Both the position numbers and the translations under genes were made by a program. Source: Plantago ovata (taxonomy: Eukaryota; Streptophyta; Magnoliopsida; Lamiales; Plantaginaceae). Taken from it: 64,000 nt of DNA. Under the pieces are notes generated by a model, which was given only the letters and a program-made list of their open reading frames with translations, ran no database searches and was not told the DNA's origin. The stretch covers positions 98,083,982 to 98,147,981 of the forward strand of contig CM051457.1 in the NCBI GenBank assembly GCA_028274465.1. The letters run 5' to 3'. Below are positions 27,199-38,959 of this stretch, piece after piece (position 1 is the stretch's first letter; the number at the start of each line of letters is the position of its first letter).

Positions 27199-30100
27199 CT
27201 AACCTTTAGTGGAGGCAGTAAGGGTAAGCTCAAGGTGATCAACCTCCCTTTGATCACTAGATATCTCGAAGTACGGCTTCACTCGCTGGCCATTCACCTT
27301 AAAGGTATTGCCCGTCTTTGAATCGAAGAGTTTAACAGCTCCATGGGGAGCAACTTCGAGAATTTCATACGGTCTATCCCAACGAGTACGGAGCTTTCCA
27401 GGGAATAGTCGAAGGCGAGAATAGAACACCAAAGCTTTTTGTCCAGGAACCAATTCCTTTCGTACTATACCACGATCGTGATACTTCTTAGTACGTTCCT
27501 TGTAGATCTTGGCATTCTCATAAGCACCTAGTCGTAATTCATCAAGCTCATCTAATTGCAACAATCGTTCCTCGCCAGCCTTTCCCATATCAAGGTTGAG
27601 TGCTTTAATATCCCAATATGCCTTGTGTTCTAGTTCTACGGGAAGATGACATGCTTTCCCATACACAAGCCTGTACGGAGTAGTCCCAATCACCGTCTTG
27701 TAGCTAGTCCTGTATGCCCAAAGTGCATCATTTAATTTTCCTGCCCAATCCTACCTACTAGGCTTCACTACTCATTCCAGGATCTTCTTGATTTGATGGT
27801 TGCTGACTTCGACTTGCCCCGATGTCTGTGGGTGATAAGGTGTAGCGACACTGTGGTGGACACTGTATCTCTTAAGAAGGGAAGCAAACGTTCTATTGAC
27901 GAAGTGTGACCCTCCATCACTGATGATTGTCCTAGGGCACCCAAATCTCGAGAATATCACTTCCTTTAAGAACTTCATAACCACTGCGCCGTCATTTGTT
28001 TTTGTAGGAATTGCCTCTACCCATTTAGTCACGTAGTCCACTGCAACAAGAATGTATTCATAGCCTCCACTGTTTGGAAATGGTCCCATAAAATCAATGT
28101 CCCATACATCGAAAGGTTCTACCACTAGATTCCCTTGAAGGGGCATTTCATCTTTCTTGCCGATACCACCACCTCGTTGACACGGGTCACAATTCTTTAC
28201 AAAACTTCGATCATCTTTGTATATTGTTGGCCAGAAAAATCCCGCCTGCAGTACCTTGCGTGCTGTCTTTAATCCACTGTAGTACCCCCCACAGTTAAGC
28301 TCATGGCAATGGCTCAGGACACTTTGCTGTTCTTCTTGTGGAACGCATCTCCTTAGAATCCCATCAGCTCCTTCCTTGAATAGATGTGGATCATCCCATA
28401 TATAAGTCCTGCATTGCTTAGCCAGAGCTCTCTTGTCCGAGGCTGAAAAGTTAGTGGGGCAAATATTCATAGCTAAATAGTTTACAATATCCGCATACCA
28501 TGGTTCTTCATTAGCTTTCATGAGGTGCTCATCGGGAAGGTCTTCATTGATGGGTATCGGATCAATAGGAATATTAGGTATTCTAGATAAATGATCTGCT
28601 ACTAAATTCTCCCTACCAGCTCTATCCACTATAGTTAAATCAAAGTCTTGCAGCAAAAGGACCCAACGGATTAATCTAGGCTTAGAATCTTGCTTAGCTA
28701 TCAAATGTCTCAAAGCAGCATGATCAGTATGGACATTCACAGGATGCCCAATTAAGTAAGACCTAAACTTTTGTAAAGCAAAGACAACATCTAAAAATTC
28801 CTTTTCAGTAGTTGTATAATTAACCTGTGCGGAATCTAGAGTCTTACTAACATAATAAATCACACGATACTGCTTATCAACTTTTTGGCATAAAACATCA
28901 CCCATAGCAAAATTCGAAGCATCACACATAATTTCGAAAGGAAGATTCCAGTCAGGCGGCACAACAATGGGAGCAGGAACAAGCTTTTCCTTAAGGGTAT
29001 TAAAAGCAACTAAGCATTCATTAGAGAAATGGAAAACCACATCTTTAGCAAGCAAGCTACTTAGAGGTTTAGCAATTTTCGAAAAATCTTTAATAAACCT
29101 CCTATGAAAACCTACATGGCCAAGAAAAGATTGCAATTCTTTCACGCAAGTAGGTGGGGGAAGTTTTTCAATGATTTCTATCTTAGCCCTGTCTACCTCA
29201 ATACCTCTTTCAGAAACTACATGCCCTAGAACAATGCCTTCTCTAACCATATAGTGACTCTTCTCCCAGCTTAAGGTCAAGTTGCATTCAATGCAACTTT
29301 TCAAAACTAGATCTAGTCTTTGCAAGCACTCATCAAATGAATCACCAAAAAGGGAAAAATCATCCATGAAAACTTCAACAAATTTAGTTACCATGTCAGA
29401 GAAAACAGAAAGCATGCACCTTTGAAAAGTGGCGGGAGCATTGCATAGTCCAAATGGCATCCTCCTATAGGCAAATGTTCCGAATGGGCAAGTGAATGTC
29501 GTCTTCTCCTGATCCTCCGGTGCAATCGGAATCTGGTAGAAACCTGATAAACCATCAAGAAAACAATAGAACTTCCGCCCCGCAAGGCGGTTTAGCATGT
29601 CATCTATAAATGGTAAAGGGAAGTGATCCTTTTTAGTAGCGGCATTTAATCTTCTGTAGTCAATGCACATCCGCCATCCAGTGGTCTTCCTAACCGGTAC
29701 CAATTCTCCCTTCTCATTCTCTTCCACCGTGACTCCCGATTTCTTAGGAACTACATGTACCGGGCTCACCCATCGACTATCTGGAATGGGGTAAATCATA
29801 TCAGCATCTAACAACTTGATCACTTCCTTTTTTACCACCTCTTGCATTGCCGGCTTTATCCTTCGCTGAGGTTTCCTAACAGGTTTGGCATCTTGTTCTA
29901 GAGTGATGTTGTGAACGCATCTTGTAGGGCTTATTCCTTTGATATCGCTGATCCCCCATCCTATAGCTGTGGAATTTTCCTTTAATACTTCAATCAGCTT
30001 ACTTTCTTCATCGTCTGAGAGATGTGAGGAGACAATCACAGGCTTTTTCCCATTTTCTCCTAAATACACATACTTGAGGTGCGCAGGAAGCGGTTTCAAT

Positions 30101-32331
30101 TCTAAGCTAGGTTCTTCAGGAAACCCTCTTTCTTCTTCTTCCTCATCCAAAGGTTCAAGTACCTCTTCTCCTGCGGGGATTTCTGGGGTGCTATCCATTA
30201 TTTCCACTAGTTCCCTTGCTTCTTTGGTCATGTAGCACGTCTCAGCTTGCATTGTTAGTGCTTCCTCAAGTGGTTCGCGGTCTCCATGGCTATGATGAAA
30301 TTCTGGAATTGTGGATTCGTACCAATCGACAAATTTTAATTCCTCCGCAACTTCCTTGTCTCTGACGCTACATCCTACCAACTCAATCTTTTCGCCCATT
30401 ACCTCCATAGTTATTTTCTTGCCCTTAAGTTCTAGGCATGTGTTGGTAGTTGCCATGAATGGTCTCCCCAATAGTACTATGTGCTCACGGATATGGCTCT
30501 TTCCTTCGTCCGCAGATTTCATTACTACAAAATCAGGTGGGATTATCAATTTGTCCACTTTCACAAGGATGTCTTCTATTATCCCGACTGGCCTCTTCAC
30601 ACTTTGGTCCGCCATTTGGACCACCATATCAGTTAGCGTTAATTCTCCGAGTTCCAGGGCCTTGTATACCGAATACGGCATTAAGTTAATGCTAGCTCCT
30701 AAGTCAAGCATTGCCTGCGTAGTTCGTCCATTCCCTATGGCTATGTCGATGATGAAGCTGCCAGGATCCTTTTTCTTTATCGGCAATCCGGCAATCGAAT
30801 TGACCGTTTCAACTCCATTCACTTCCTTTCCTGATGTAATCCTTTTGTTCTTGATCTCACGAAAGAATTTCGTATAAGCTGGAATATTCTGGATCAACTC
30901 TAAGAGTGGCACATTGACCTCTACCTTTGACAGTCTTTGGAATAGGGGTGAATCTTGAATATCCTTCTTGACTGGTTTGATCCGACTCGGGTATGGCACA
31001 TGTGGCTTCGGAGGCACGTATGGATTGGAAGATTTGTGGAGTCCTCCTGGCATATTGGTTCCTTCCTCGGCCTCATCATCATCTATGTCTATCACAGATG
31101 GTCTTGGTTCATCATTCTTTCCTGGAACTTCTTGAGGTTCTTCTGGACTTCCTCCAACCTCTTGTTCTGTACTTGCCCCTCTATTATTGACCTCAGTAGA
31201 TTCCGCCCGCTTAGGACGTACAAAGTTAGGAATTTTGGTCATCTTGCCTCCTCGGAGCAGTAAATTCACCTCTTCGTACTCATTCTCCTCGGTAGCATCA
31301 GTTGGAGGCTGCTCGGGATCAACTTCAGTTATCTCTTCGGCAGAACTAGGATTGTCCTGTTCCCTGGAGTCGGGAGGTGATTTGCTCGTCACTTCGGGTG
31401 GTTTGCTTACTACTTTCGGTGGGGTATCCTCCACTTCATTACCACACCTTCCACACTTCAGTAGGCTAAGCTCTTTGATCAGTTGCTCAGTTACTTCGAT
31501 CGCTTCAAAAGCCTTCTCGATGCGAAGATTATTCTCAACCTGCCCTGCGTGTGCTACTTCGAAGACACTCTCAATGGCTTTGATTCCTGCGTAAAATGCA
31601 AGTTCCTCCTCCTCACTGAGGTCTTCGTCCTCAGAATAGCTGTCGTACACCCCCTCAGTTTCGTCTTGATTTGAGTATATGTTGGCGACTTCGTTTGACA
31701 TGATTTTTTCGGATTGTGCAGATCCATTGGCGTACGTTTGAAAGACCTTCACTGCCTCTTCAACTGTACATTCTTCCAAACCTCCACATATCCCATCTAT
31801 TTGAAGCCTAACTTCATCTCTTAGTCCTCCAACAAAAAACCAAATCAGCTCCCCATCGTTGAAACGGTGGTGGGGGCACTCACGTTTATACAGCTCAAAA
31901 CGTTCATAGGTGTCACAGAACCGCTCGTATTCTCCTTGCTTAAAGTATTCGATCCGATTCCGTAGTGAAATGGTCTCATGGTAAGGCATGAAACGTGCCA
32001 AGAACTCCTCTACTACTTGGCTCCAGGTTTTCAGTGATCCTGGTGCTAACCTTGCTATCCATATTCTCGGTTCATATCCCAAAGCAAAAGGAAATAATTT
32101 CCTGCATAATTGATCCTCGGTGAATCCCTTTGCGGGAACTTTTGCTATCTCCTCTTCATAGGATCTGATGAAGCTTATTGGATTCATATCCTCTCCTTCT
32201 TCGAACCTCGGTATCCTTCTCACTATGGTGCTTGTTACCTCGTACCCCGATAACTCTTCTTCCAAGTATATAGCTGACCCCCTCCTGACTTGTGAGAATG
32301 TCGGTGTCAAGCGAGCTTTTAAGGTCATCAT
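27199..32331 (-). pseudogene. E3 gag-pol polyprotein (two in-frame stops)
   Basis: Single frame of about 1.7 kb-codon length. Residues 1-1519 (27772-32331) are open. Gag: [10 protein letters not shown] and [15 protein letters not shown]. Protease: [12 protein letters not shown] near residue 544. Reverse transcriptase: [13 protein letters not shown] through FMDDFSLFG near 989. RNase H: MCDASNF near 1138, with GDVLCQ where GAVLGQ is usual. Integrase: zinc-binding [13 protein letters not shown] (second His replaced by Tyr; E1 keeps GHYSG) and CDPCQRGG, then core DIDFMGPF (about 1412), [10 protein letters not shown] and [11 protein letters not shown] (the third acid is the Glu). In-frame stops TGA (27772-27774) and TAG (27751-27753) separate the integrase C-terminal part (27199-27693). 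This is the best-preserved autonomous-type copy in the window. Confidence 0.92.
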
Positions 32332-32587
32332 ACCTGGAAATCTGTATCAGGAGTAACTCAAAACTAAAAATTAGCCTCGTTAGAAATTTCGAAAGTCGAG
32401 AAAATTTCTGGATTTCGAAGACTACTAAAGCTAGGAAAGGAGTATAAGAAACATACTAGGAAAGGTGATTAGAAATAGACTAGGAAAGCAGTATTAGAGA
32501 GAGATTAAAAAGGAAAACTAAAACTAATAGTATTAGGAATCTAAAGCTGTAAATATAAACAAATTAAACAGAAAAAAGGAGTATAGT

Positions 32588-32604
32588 CCCCGGCAGCGGC
32601 GCCA
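32588..32604 (-). promoter_or_regulatory. Primer-binding site of E3 copy B
   Basis: Minus-strand TGGCGCCGCTGCCGGGG, identical to the copy A site, 3 nt from LTR2. Confidence 0.83.
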
Positions 32605-32607
32605 ATT

Positions 32608-33858
32608 TGATGAACGGAAATTTGTCAGGTCTCGATTCAGCAAATAAATTTGTTAATAGCCAAAGGCAATCCACAACTACAACGAAAACCGTAGTGTAGT
32701 AGTAGAATGACTCGAGTGTCGTTCTCTATGGACTATAACTAGCTTTATCTATTTAACAAGAGAATACAAAACAGCAGATAGAAAGCAATAGGGTGTTTCA
32801 AGCAGATAATGGAGATTGGTGATAGTATGGTCCTTCTTAACATAATGGGTCGATAATCATGCATAAATTCCTCGGTCTTGCATAGAGATCTTTGAATCAA
32901 TCTTGTGTCCTGTTGCAAGTATTAAGCACTACGAAGATAATTTGGTCTGACTAGTCTACACTGCTGTCCTAATGTGTTCCGTAATTATTCAACACTACGA
33001 AGATAATTGGTTTGATGGTCGACTAGTGTCCATGCGTGCATAATAATCAATACAACATACGAGAATTTTGGTTGCAACTGATCAACGAAATAAAGCAATG
33101 ACACGGAGTATAATGCGCGATATAGCCATTAGCATGATTATCTTCCCTCGCTAAGAATTCACATACTACCACCAATGATAAGTTTAGCTACTCATAATAG
33201 GCATGCAATCAATAGCAATCATAGAAGAAAACATATTGAAAGAAGAATAAAATAAGTAGATAAAAACTGTAAGATACAAAGTTACCGAAGGTTGTCAATC
33301 TCCGGATGATTGCGATCCTACGCGCTCCAATCTGCTATGAAAAAGTATCCCCTAAGCTACAGAACTCCCAGGACAGGCCCCGGGAAGTTCCTACCTAAAA
33401 CTATAGAGAGAGGTGAGAAAGTAGGCTTGGAAAGATATGATTTTCGGAGAGAAAACTGAGCACTATATATAGGCCCGAAATTACTCCGGGGCGGTTCGCC
33501 CCCCAGTATTTCGCGGAATTTCCGCGTTTTTCGACGCGGATTTGGATTTCTTCACCTTTTCGGACTCGGTTTATGACTTCTAGTAGCCTTCTAACCTCTA
33601 GATTCGGCCCCTAGACTCCAAATCCTATCCGGAAACCTTCAGATACTCCAAATAGGTTTCTGGAACACCAATTCCTTGTAGACTTCAATATAAATGCCCC
33701 GAAATCTACGAATTTCAACCAAAACCTGTAAAATAAAATCTAAAGGGAAACGTGACACTATTCTAATAAAATGTACTAAAATATAGCTAAATTATCATAG
33801 AGGATAGCTAAATTAGGTGAAAAAGACTCGAATGAAAGTGTAAAATACACATTCATCA
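32608..33858 (-). repeat. E3 LTR2
   Basis: 1251 bp, 5' LTR of copy B. Immediately followed on the right by another PPT and 3' noncoding region (33859 on), showing that a further unit once lay to the right. Confidence 0.92.
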
Positions 33859-34668
33859 AACTCCCCAAACCGAACCTTTGCTTGTCCTCAAGCAACTAAG
33901 CTAGACTCTAATACAAAAAACATGCAAGACTCAAAAAATGGAGTTTCATGCCAAATGAAATGAACTAATCTACCGAATCTATCAAATAACATATGAACAA
34001 AAACCATATAAATCAAAGCATGAATATAGGTTGAAGAATACCTCGATTGACTTATACACATCCACATAAGCACTTATGTCAAGACAAGATAGTCTCTCGT
34101 AACATTCTCTACCTGGACCTAGTCAGTGACGACGTAATGATGCATGCTAAGATACGAATGGTTGCCCCGTGCCTATGAAACTGAGGACTTACTGATGTTC
34201 CACCATGTTAAGAGTTTCCCTCAAAAGAGGTCGAACCAGTACTGGCTCTCATCAAACGAAGGAGGGTTCCCTATAAAAGATAACTCTCCCCTATTCTACC
34301 CATGTCTCAAGTAAAGTCTTAAGCTATTCACCACTTCCTGAATGGCAGGACGAGGGTGGTCTAGAACAGATGACACTCAAGATAAACAAAATAAAAAACA
34401 CGATTACGAACAATACGAAAAATGGGAAAGACTCAAAACTTTGCTAAACTGCTATTTGGATTTTCTTTTTTGGAACACCAATTCCTTGTAGACTTCAATA
34501 TAAATGCCCCGAAATCTACGAATTTCAACCAAAACCTGTAAAATAAAATCTAAAGGGAAACGTGACACTATTCTAATAAAATGTACTAAAATATAGCTAA
34601 ATTATCATAGAGGATAGCTAAATTAGGTGAAAAAGACTCGAATGAAAGTGTAAAATACACATTCATCA
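33859..34668 (-). repeat. Truncated third E3 unit and partial LTR3
   Basis: 33859-34470 repeats the start of region B (25665 on) almost exactly, then at about 34471 jumps into the end of an LTR (GGAACACCAATTCC), running to the LTR terminus at 34668. The join lies at a short shared TTTTTGGA/TCTGGA stretch, which suggests a microhomology-mediated deletion. Confidence 0.85.
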
Positions 34669-35692
34669 GTGGACACTATAGTGGGGCTAAAACGGCCCAT
34701 AAGGTGTTACAAGAAGGATTTTTCTGGCCATCCTTGCACCGAGATGCGAGGGAATTTGTGAAGAATTGTGACCCATGTCAGCGAGGGGGCAATATTGGCA
34801 AGAGGGAAGAAATGCCCCAGCAAGGGAATCTAGTGGTAGAACCTTTTGATTTATGGGGAATTGATTTCATGGGACCATTCCCATCAAGCTCGGGATATGA
34901 GTACATTCTTGTCGCAGTGGATATGTAACTAAGTGGGTGGAGGCAATTCCCACCAGAAAGAATGATGCTTCAGTAGTTTTGGGATTCTTGAAGGATGTGA
35001 TTTTCTCTCGGTTTGGAGTTCCTAGAACAATTATCAGTGATGGAGGTTCTCACTTCGTCAACCGGTCCTTTGCCTCACTCATGAAGAAATACAGTGTTAC
35101 CCATAATGTTGCTACACCATATCATCCGCAGACCTCTGGGCAAGTAGAGGTTAGCAACCGACAAATTAAAAAGATCCTTGTGCGTGTTGTGAAGCCTAGC
35201 AGGAAGGATTGGGCTGGAAAACTGAATGATGCGCTTTGGGCGTATAGAACCAGCTACAAAACAGTAATCGGCACCACTCCATACAGACTTGTATTTGGGA
35301 AAGCATGCCACCTTCCGGTTGAGCTGGAACACAGAGCGTACTGGGCCATAAAAGAGCTAAACCTTGATATGGGAAAAGCTGGGGAAGAAAGGTTGATGCA
35401 ACTCGACGAGCTTGATGAACTACGCCTTGGTGCCTATGAGAACGCCAAGCTTTACGAGGAGCGCACCAAAAAGTATCATGACCATGGTATTGTGCGGAAA
35501 GAGATGATCCCTGGTCAAAAAGCCTTATTGTTCAACTCCAGACTTCGCTTATTTCCAGGAAAGCTCCGTACTCGATGGGATGGGCCATACGAGATTGTCC
35601 AAGTTGCTTCCCATGGAGCTATAGAACTTTTGGACCCGAAGACTAGCGACACCTTCAAGGTGAATGGGCAACAAGTGAAACCATATTTTTAG
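34669..35692 (+). pseudogene. E1 integrase (frameshifted)
   Basis: Begins inside the zinc-binding domain ([12 protein letters not shown], then [13 protein letters not shown]). Core: [11 protein letters not shown] with the first Asp, [10 protein letters not shown] with the second, [11 protein letters not shown] with the Glu. A one-base change at about 34921 (VAVDM, stop) breaks the frame, which continues at 34937-35692 to the C-terminal region ending in [10 protein letters not shown]. Upstream RNase H and the first zinc ligands were lost at the E3 junction. Confidence 0.9.
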
Positions 35693-37641
35693 CTTCCCAG
35701 TGATCAAATGGAGGTTGACCATCTCAAACTTACCTCTCCCACCTTCACATGAGAGTATGTAGCTTGTACTTTTTCCTTTTGATTAGTTAGTTGTTTTTCC
35801 CCTTGTGTTAGAGTGTGTTATTGGTGATAAAATAGGTTAAAAGTTGGTAATATTTGTGTTTGGGGATGATTAACTCGGCGCCAGGATTCTGCCGCTCCCA
35901 GGCGGACAGCTCCTCACACGGGGCGGTGCGCCCGGGAGAGGCAGAAGCCTGGGCGCCCCTGGGCACTCCAAGCGGACCGCCCCTCACATGGGGCGGTGCG
36001 CCTGTGGGCACCAGAGCTCCGGGTGTCTAGATTTTCATCCGGACACCTCAAATCACCCCCGTATGCAAGCATATTAATCTTTTTACCCCTTTTATCACCC
36101 GTATTGGTTTCTCACAAGTTTCACTGAGTAATACAGGTTACAGGTACACTCCCAGCTCTCACCCAACACCACTTTCGACGTTCGGGACGTACGAAGAAGT
36201 TCAGGTTGGGGGGGGGGGTTATCTATGGGTATTCCAATGACTTATTTTTCTCATTTCAACTCGTGAAAGCTTTGTTTGCACGTTTACCGCTTTCTTAGGA
36301 TTTAGTTTGTTCGTATGCATTCATCCTTAGTCTAGTTTTTGCATGTTGTTGTGTGGAGTTTATTGCCAAATATTTAGAACTTTTTTATTGTATAGACTAA
36401 ATGTTTTTTGCCATTGACCATGCATTGCATCTATATGGAATAGTTTGAGGTTTGTCTCGCTTGGCTTGTCATATCCGTATGTGCACTAGTTAAACTTGGT
36501 AGTCTCGACATCATTATGTGGTGTTTTCTCTACTACAGTTCACGAAGGCCTTATAAAATGTTGCATGTTAGAGTCTTTGGTTGTATTCTCGTGTAATTAT
36601 GTACCTAAGAGGCAATAAGTCTTCACCTAGTTTTTTGCGATTGCTAAATGCCTAGGAAGGAGGTAGAGTGAGGTGTGTGATCCTTTGTTTGAAACCTATT
36701 CTAACGAATAGGTTTGGGGAGGGGGTTACCATTGTTATGACTTGTTTTTTCTTCTTGTTGAGTCATGTTGAATTTGTTTTTTCTTTTTCTTTGTGAGTTT
36801 GTGCACCAACCTATTCTTTCGAATACCTTTGGGGAGGTCGTTGTAGAGTCGTTGTTATTTCTTTTCATAGTTGCTACTGCTGGCTATATACAAAAAAAAA
36901 TAAAAAAATAAAAAATCTATTCCAGAAATCTGGAAAAAGAAAAAAAAAGAGAAAAAGAAAAGAAAGAAAAAAAAGGGAAAAAAAAAGAATAAGACCCAAA
37001 AAAACAAAAAAAAAAAAAAAACAAAAGAAGGATCCGAGCAAGCCAAAAAGCAGTTTAGCAAAGCGTTGCATCATTTTTCAGCTTTTGTAGTAGTTTGTAA
37101 TCGAGTTGTAAATTCTTCCTTGTGTTTTCGTGTCGCCTAGTCCAAAGCCTGTTTTAGACCACCCTCGTCCTGCCATTCAGGAAGTGGTGAAGAGGTTTTT
37201 CTCTAAGAGTCGGGTAGAATAGGGGAGTGTTGTCTATTAGGGAACCCTCCTTCATTTGATGAGAGTCAGTATTGGTTCGACCTCTCTTGAGGGAAAGTCT
37301 CACTTGGTGAACAGTAGTAAGCCCTCAGTTTCATAGGCACGGGGCAATCATTAATGTTTTAATATGCGTCATTGTGTCGTCATTGACCAGGTCCAGGTAG
37401 AGAATGTTACGACAGACCCCCTTGTTTAACAAAGTGCATATGTGAATGTGTATAGGTTCAATCGAGGCATTCTTCAACCTACTTCCATGTTATGATTTGT
37501 ATGGTCTTTGTTCATAAGAATTTGGTAGATGCAATAGATTAGTTCTTCTTGTTTGCATTAGATTCCTCTTTGTGTTGCATGTAGTTTGCATAGAGTCTAG
37601 CTAGTTGCTTGAGGAAAAGCAAAGATTCGGTTTGGGGAGTT
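35693..37641 (+). other. E1 3' noncoding region
   Basis: About 1.9 kb without an env-like or other ORF. It holds a GC palindrome cassette (35877-36033), a G-run module (36201-36220), hairpin plus purine modules (36693-36730, 36808-36840), an A-rich tract (36890-37025) and the terminal PPT CGGTTTGGGGAGTT before TGATGACAG. The same order occurs in E4 and, without the GC cassette, in E3. Confidence 0.8.
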
Positions 37642-38954
37642 TGATGACAGTGATTTTTACACTTTCATTCGGTTCTTTTTCACCCATTTAGCTATCCTCT
37701 TGTATGCATTTTAGTGCATTTTGTTAGAATAGTGTCACGTTTCCATTTTCTTTGTTATTTTCAGGATTTAGGTGAAAATCGCACTTTTGGATATGAATCA
37801 TGGCGAAACTTTGAAGTTTTGGTGCAACGAGATCACATGTGGTGTGTCAAGGAGTACCGGGACGTGTTTCCAGGCCAAAAGACCAAGTTTCGAAGCTTAA
37901 AGTCGTGCCAAAGACCAAAAGTTGAAGACTTGGAGGAAGAAAGGCACGGACAATTCTCTGCCCGTGCCAGGCGCACCGCCTGGCACCCCAGGCGGTCCGC
38001 CTGGTGTCAGGCGCACCGCCTGGTGCCAGGCGTTCCGCCTGGTGCTGTTTCGGGGCCAAATATATATATTTTGTAAAGTTGCGAATTTTCATATCTTAGA
38101 TCATATTTTTGCAGACATAAACCCTAGAGCTTGTTCTGGGTTTTCTTTGACTTAGAACTACTTTTTCTTAGCGATTTGGAGCATCAAGGTAGAGATTTGG
38201 ACATCTTTTGATCTCACCTTGCTAGAAACTTGTGAGTTTAGCAATTCACTGGAGATTGACAACCCTCGGTGGTAACTTTGTATCTCACCTTTTTCATACT
38301 CTATCTTTTAATTCAATTATGTTTTCATCTATGATTGCTATTGTTGATTTCGATTTTGATATGAGTAGCTAAATTTCTAGTTGGTGATAGTATGTAAATT
38401 CATAGCTAGGGTTCATATTGTGCATGATTGAGTTTCTGAATCTTTTACACTAGAATTGTTTTATTCGATTTTGTGATCCGACTAAGCCAAATATCTTCGT
38501 ATAAAAGTGTTAGAAACACTAGGACTATTCAAGATCATCGTTTTCAATATTTACAATTATCAAGTACTACTTGAACTAAGCTTGACAACCTTAGCCAAGT
38601 ATTAGTATAGATAAGAGGCTTTCAAAATACATGTCAAAACCTGTCTTTTGGTGTTTGTTTATTCGAATTACTTTTAAAGCAGTACGTGTTGCACTTTCAT
38701 GCATAATTAGAACCCGATGCTTAGAATGAGCATTACTATCACCAACTCTCGTCATAAATTGTTAAGTTAAGCTAAGTTAAATTTGTTTACTGGATTTATA
38801 TAGTAGTTATTGTAGTTAAAGCTAGTTAAGTCCCTAGAGATCGACACTCGAGGTCATCTTACCTTTGCACTACGTGTTTTGTGTAGTTGTGAGTTTCCCT
38901 TTGGCTTTTAAAAAAATTCATTTGATTGTTCGAGTCTGACAATCTCGTTCATTA
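37642..38954 (+). repeat. E1 3' LTR
   Basis: 1313 bp. Contains four palindromes (about 37963-38042) of the form AGGCGNNCCGCCT upstream of TATATATATTTTG (about 38058), against two in the 5' LTR. Inverted pair at 38379-38392 and 38734-38747. TSD CAAAC follows. Confidence 0.9.
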
Positions 38955-38959
38955 CAAAC

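Larger units (their letters stand above)
22630..34668 (-). mobile_element. E3: rearranged tandem array of an Athila-like element
   Basis: On the plus strand the order is: truncated internal region A (22630-24413), LTR1 (24414-25664), full internal region B (25665-32607), LTR2 (32608-33858), truncated 3' noncoding region C (33859-34470), partial LTR3 (34471-34668). Units thus share LTRs, which suggests unequal recombination between LTRs. The left end has no LTR and joins E1 RT; the right end is a proper LTR end (TTCATCA) beside E1 integrase. Region B encodes a nearly intact Athila polyprotein. Confidence 0.85.
11585..38954 (+). mobile_element. Athila-like Ty3/gypsy retrotransposon E1 with nested insertions
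   Basis: TSD CAAAC at 11580-11584 and 38955-38959. LTRs TGATGACAG..CGTTCAT(C/T)A at 11585-14039 (split by solo LTR-A) and 37642-38954. The PBS at 14043-14059 resembles the complement of the tRNA-Asp 3' end. Order on the plus strand is gag, protease, RT, (gap), integrase, 3' noncoding region, PPT, LTR. It has been hit by solo LTR-A, by E2 and by the E3 array, which has replaced the RT-RNase H-integrase N-terminal part. Stops and frameshifts make it defective. Confidence 0.9.

Noticed and set aside
35808..36011. Pro/Gly-rich frames over GC palindromes
   Set aside because: The palindrome cassettes give open frames in several directions without conservation; they are not genes.
35693..37641. Envelope-like gene after E1 integrase, as in some Athila elements
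   Set aside because: No ORF with a signal peptide or transmembrane segment of adequate length is present in E1, E3 or E4; the region is noncoding in all three.
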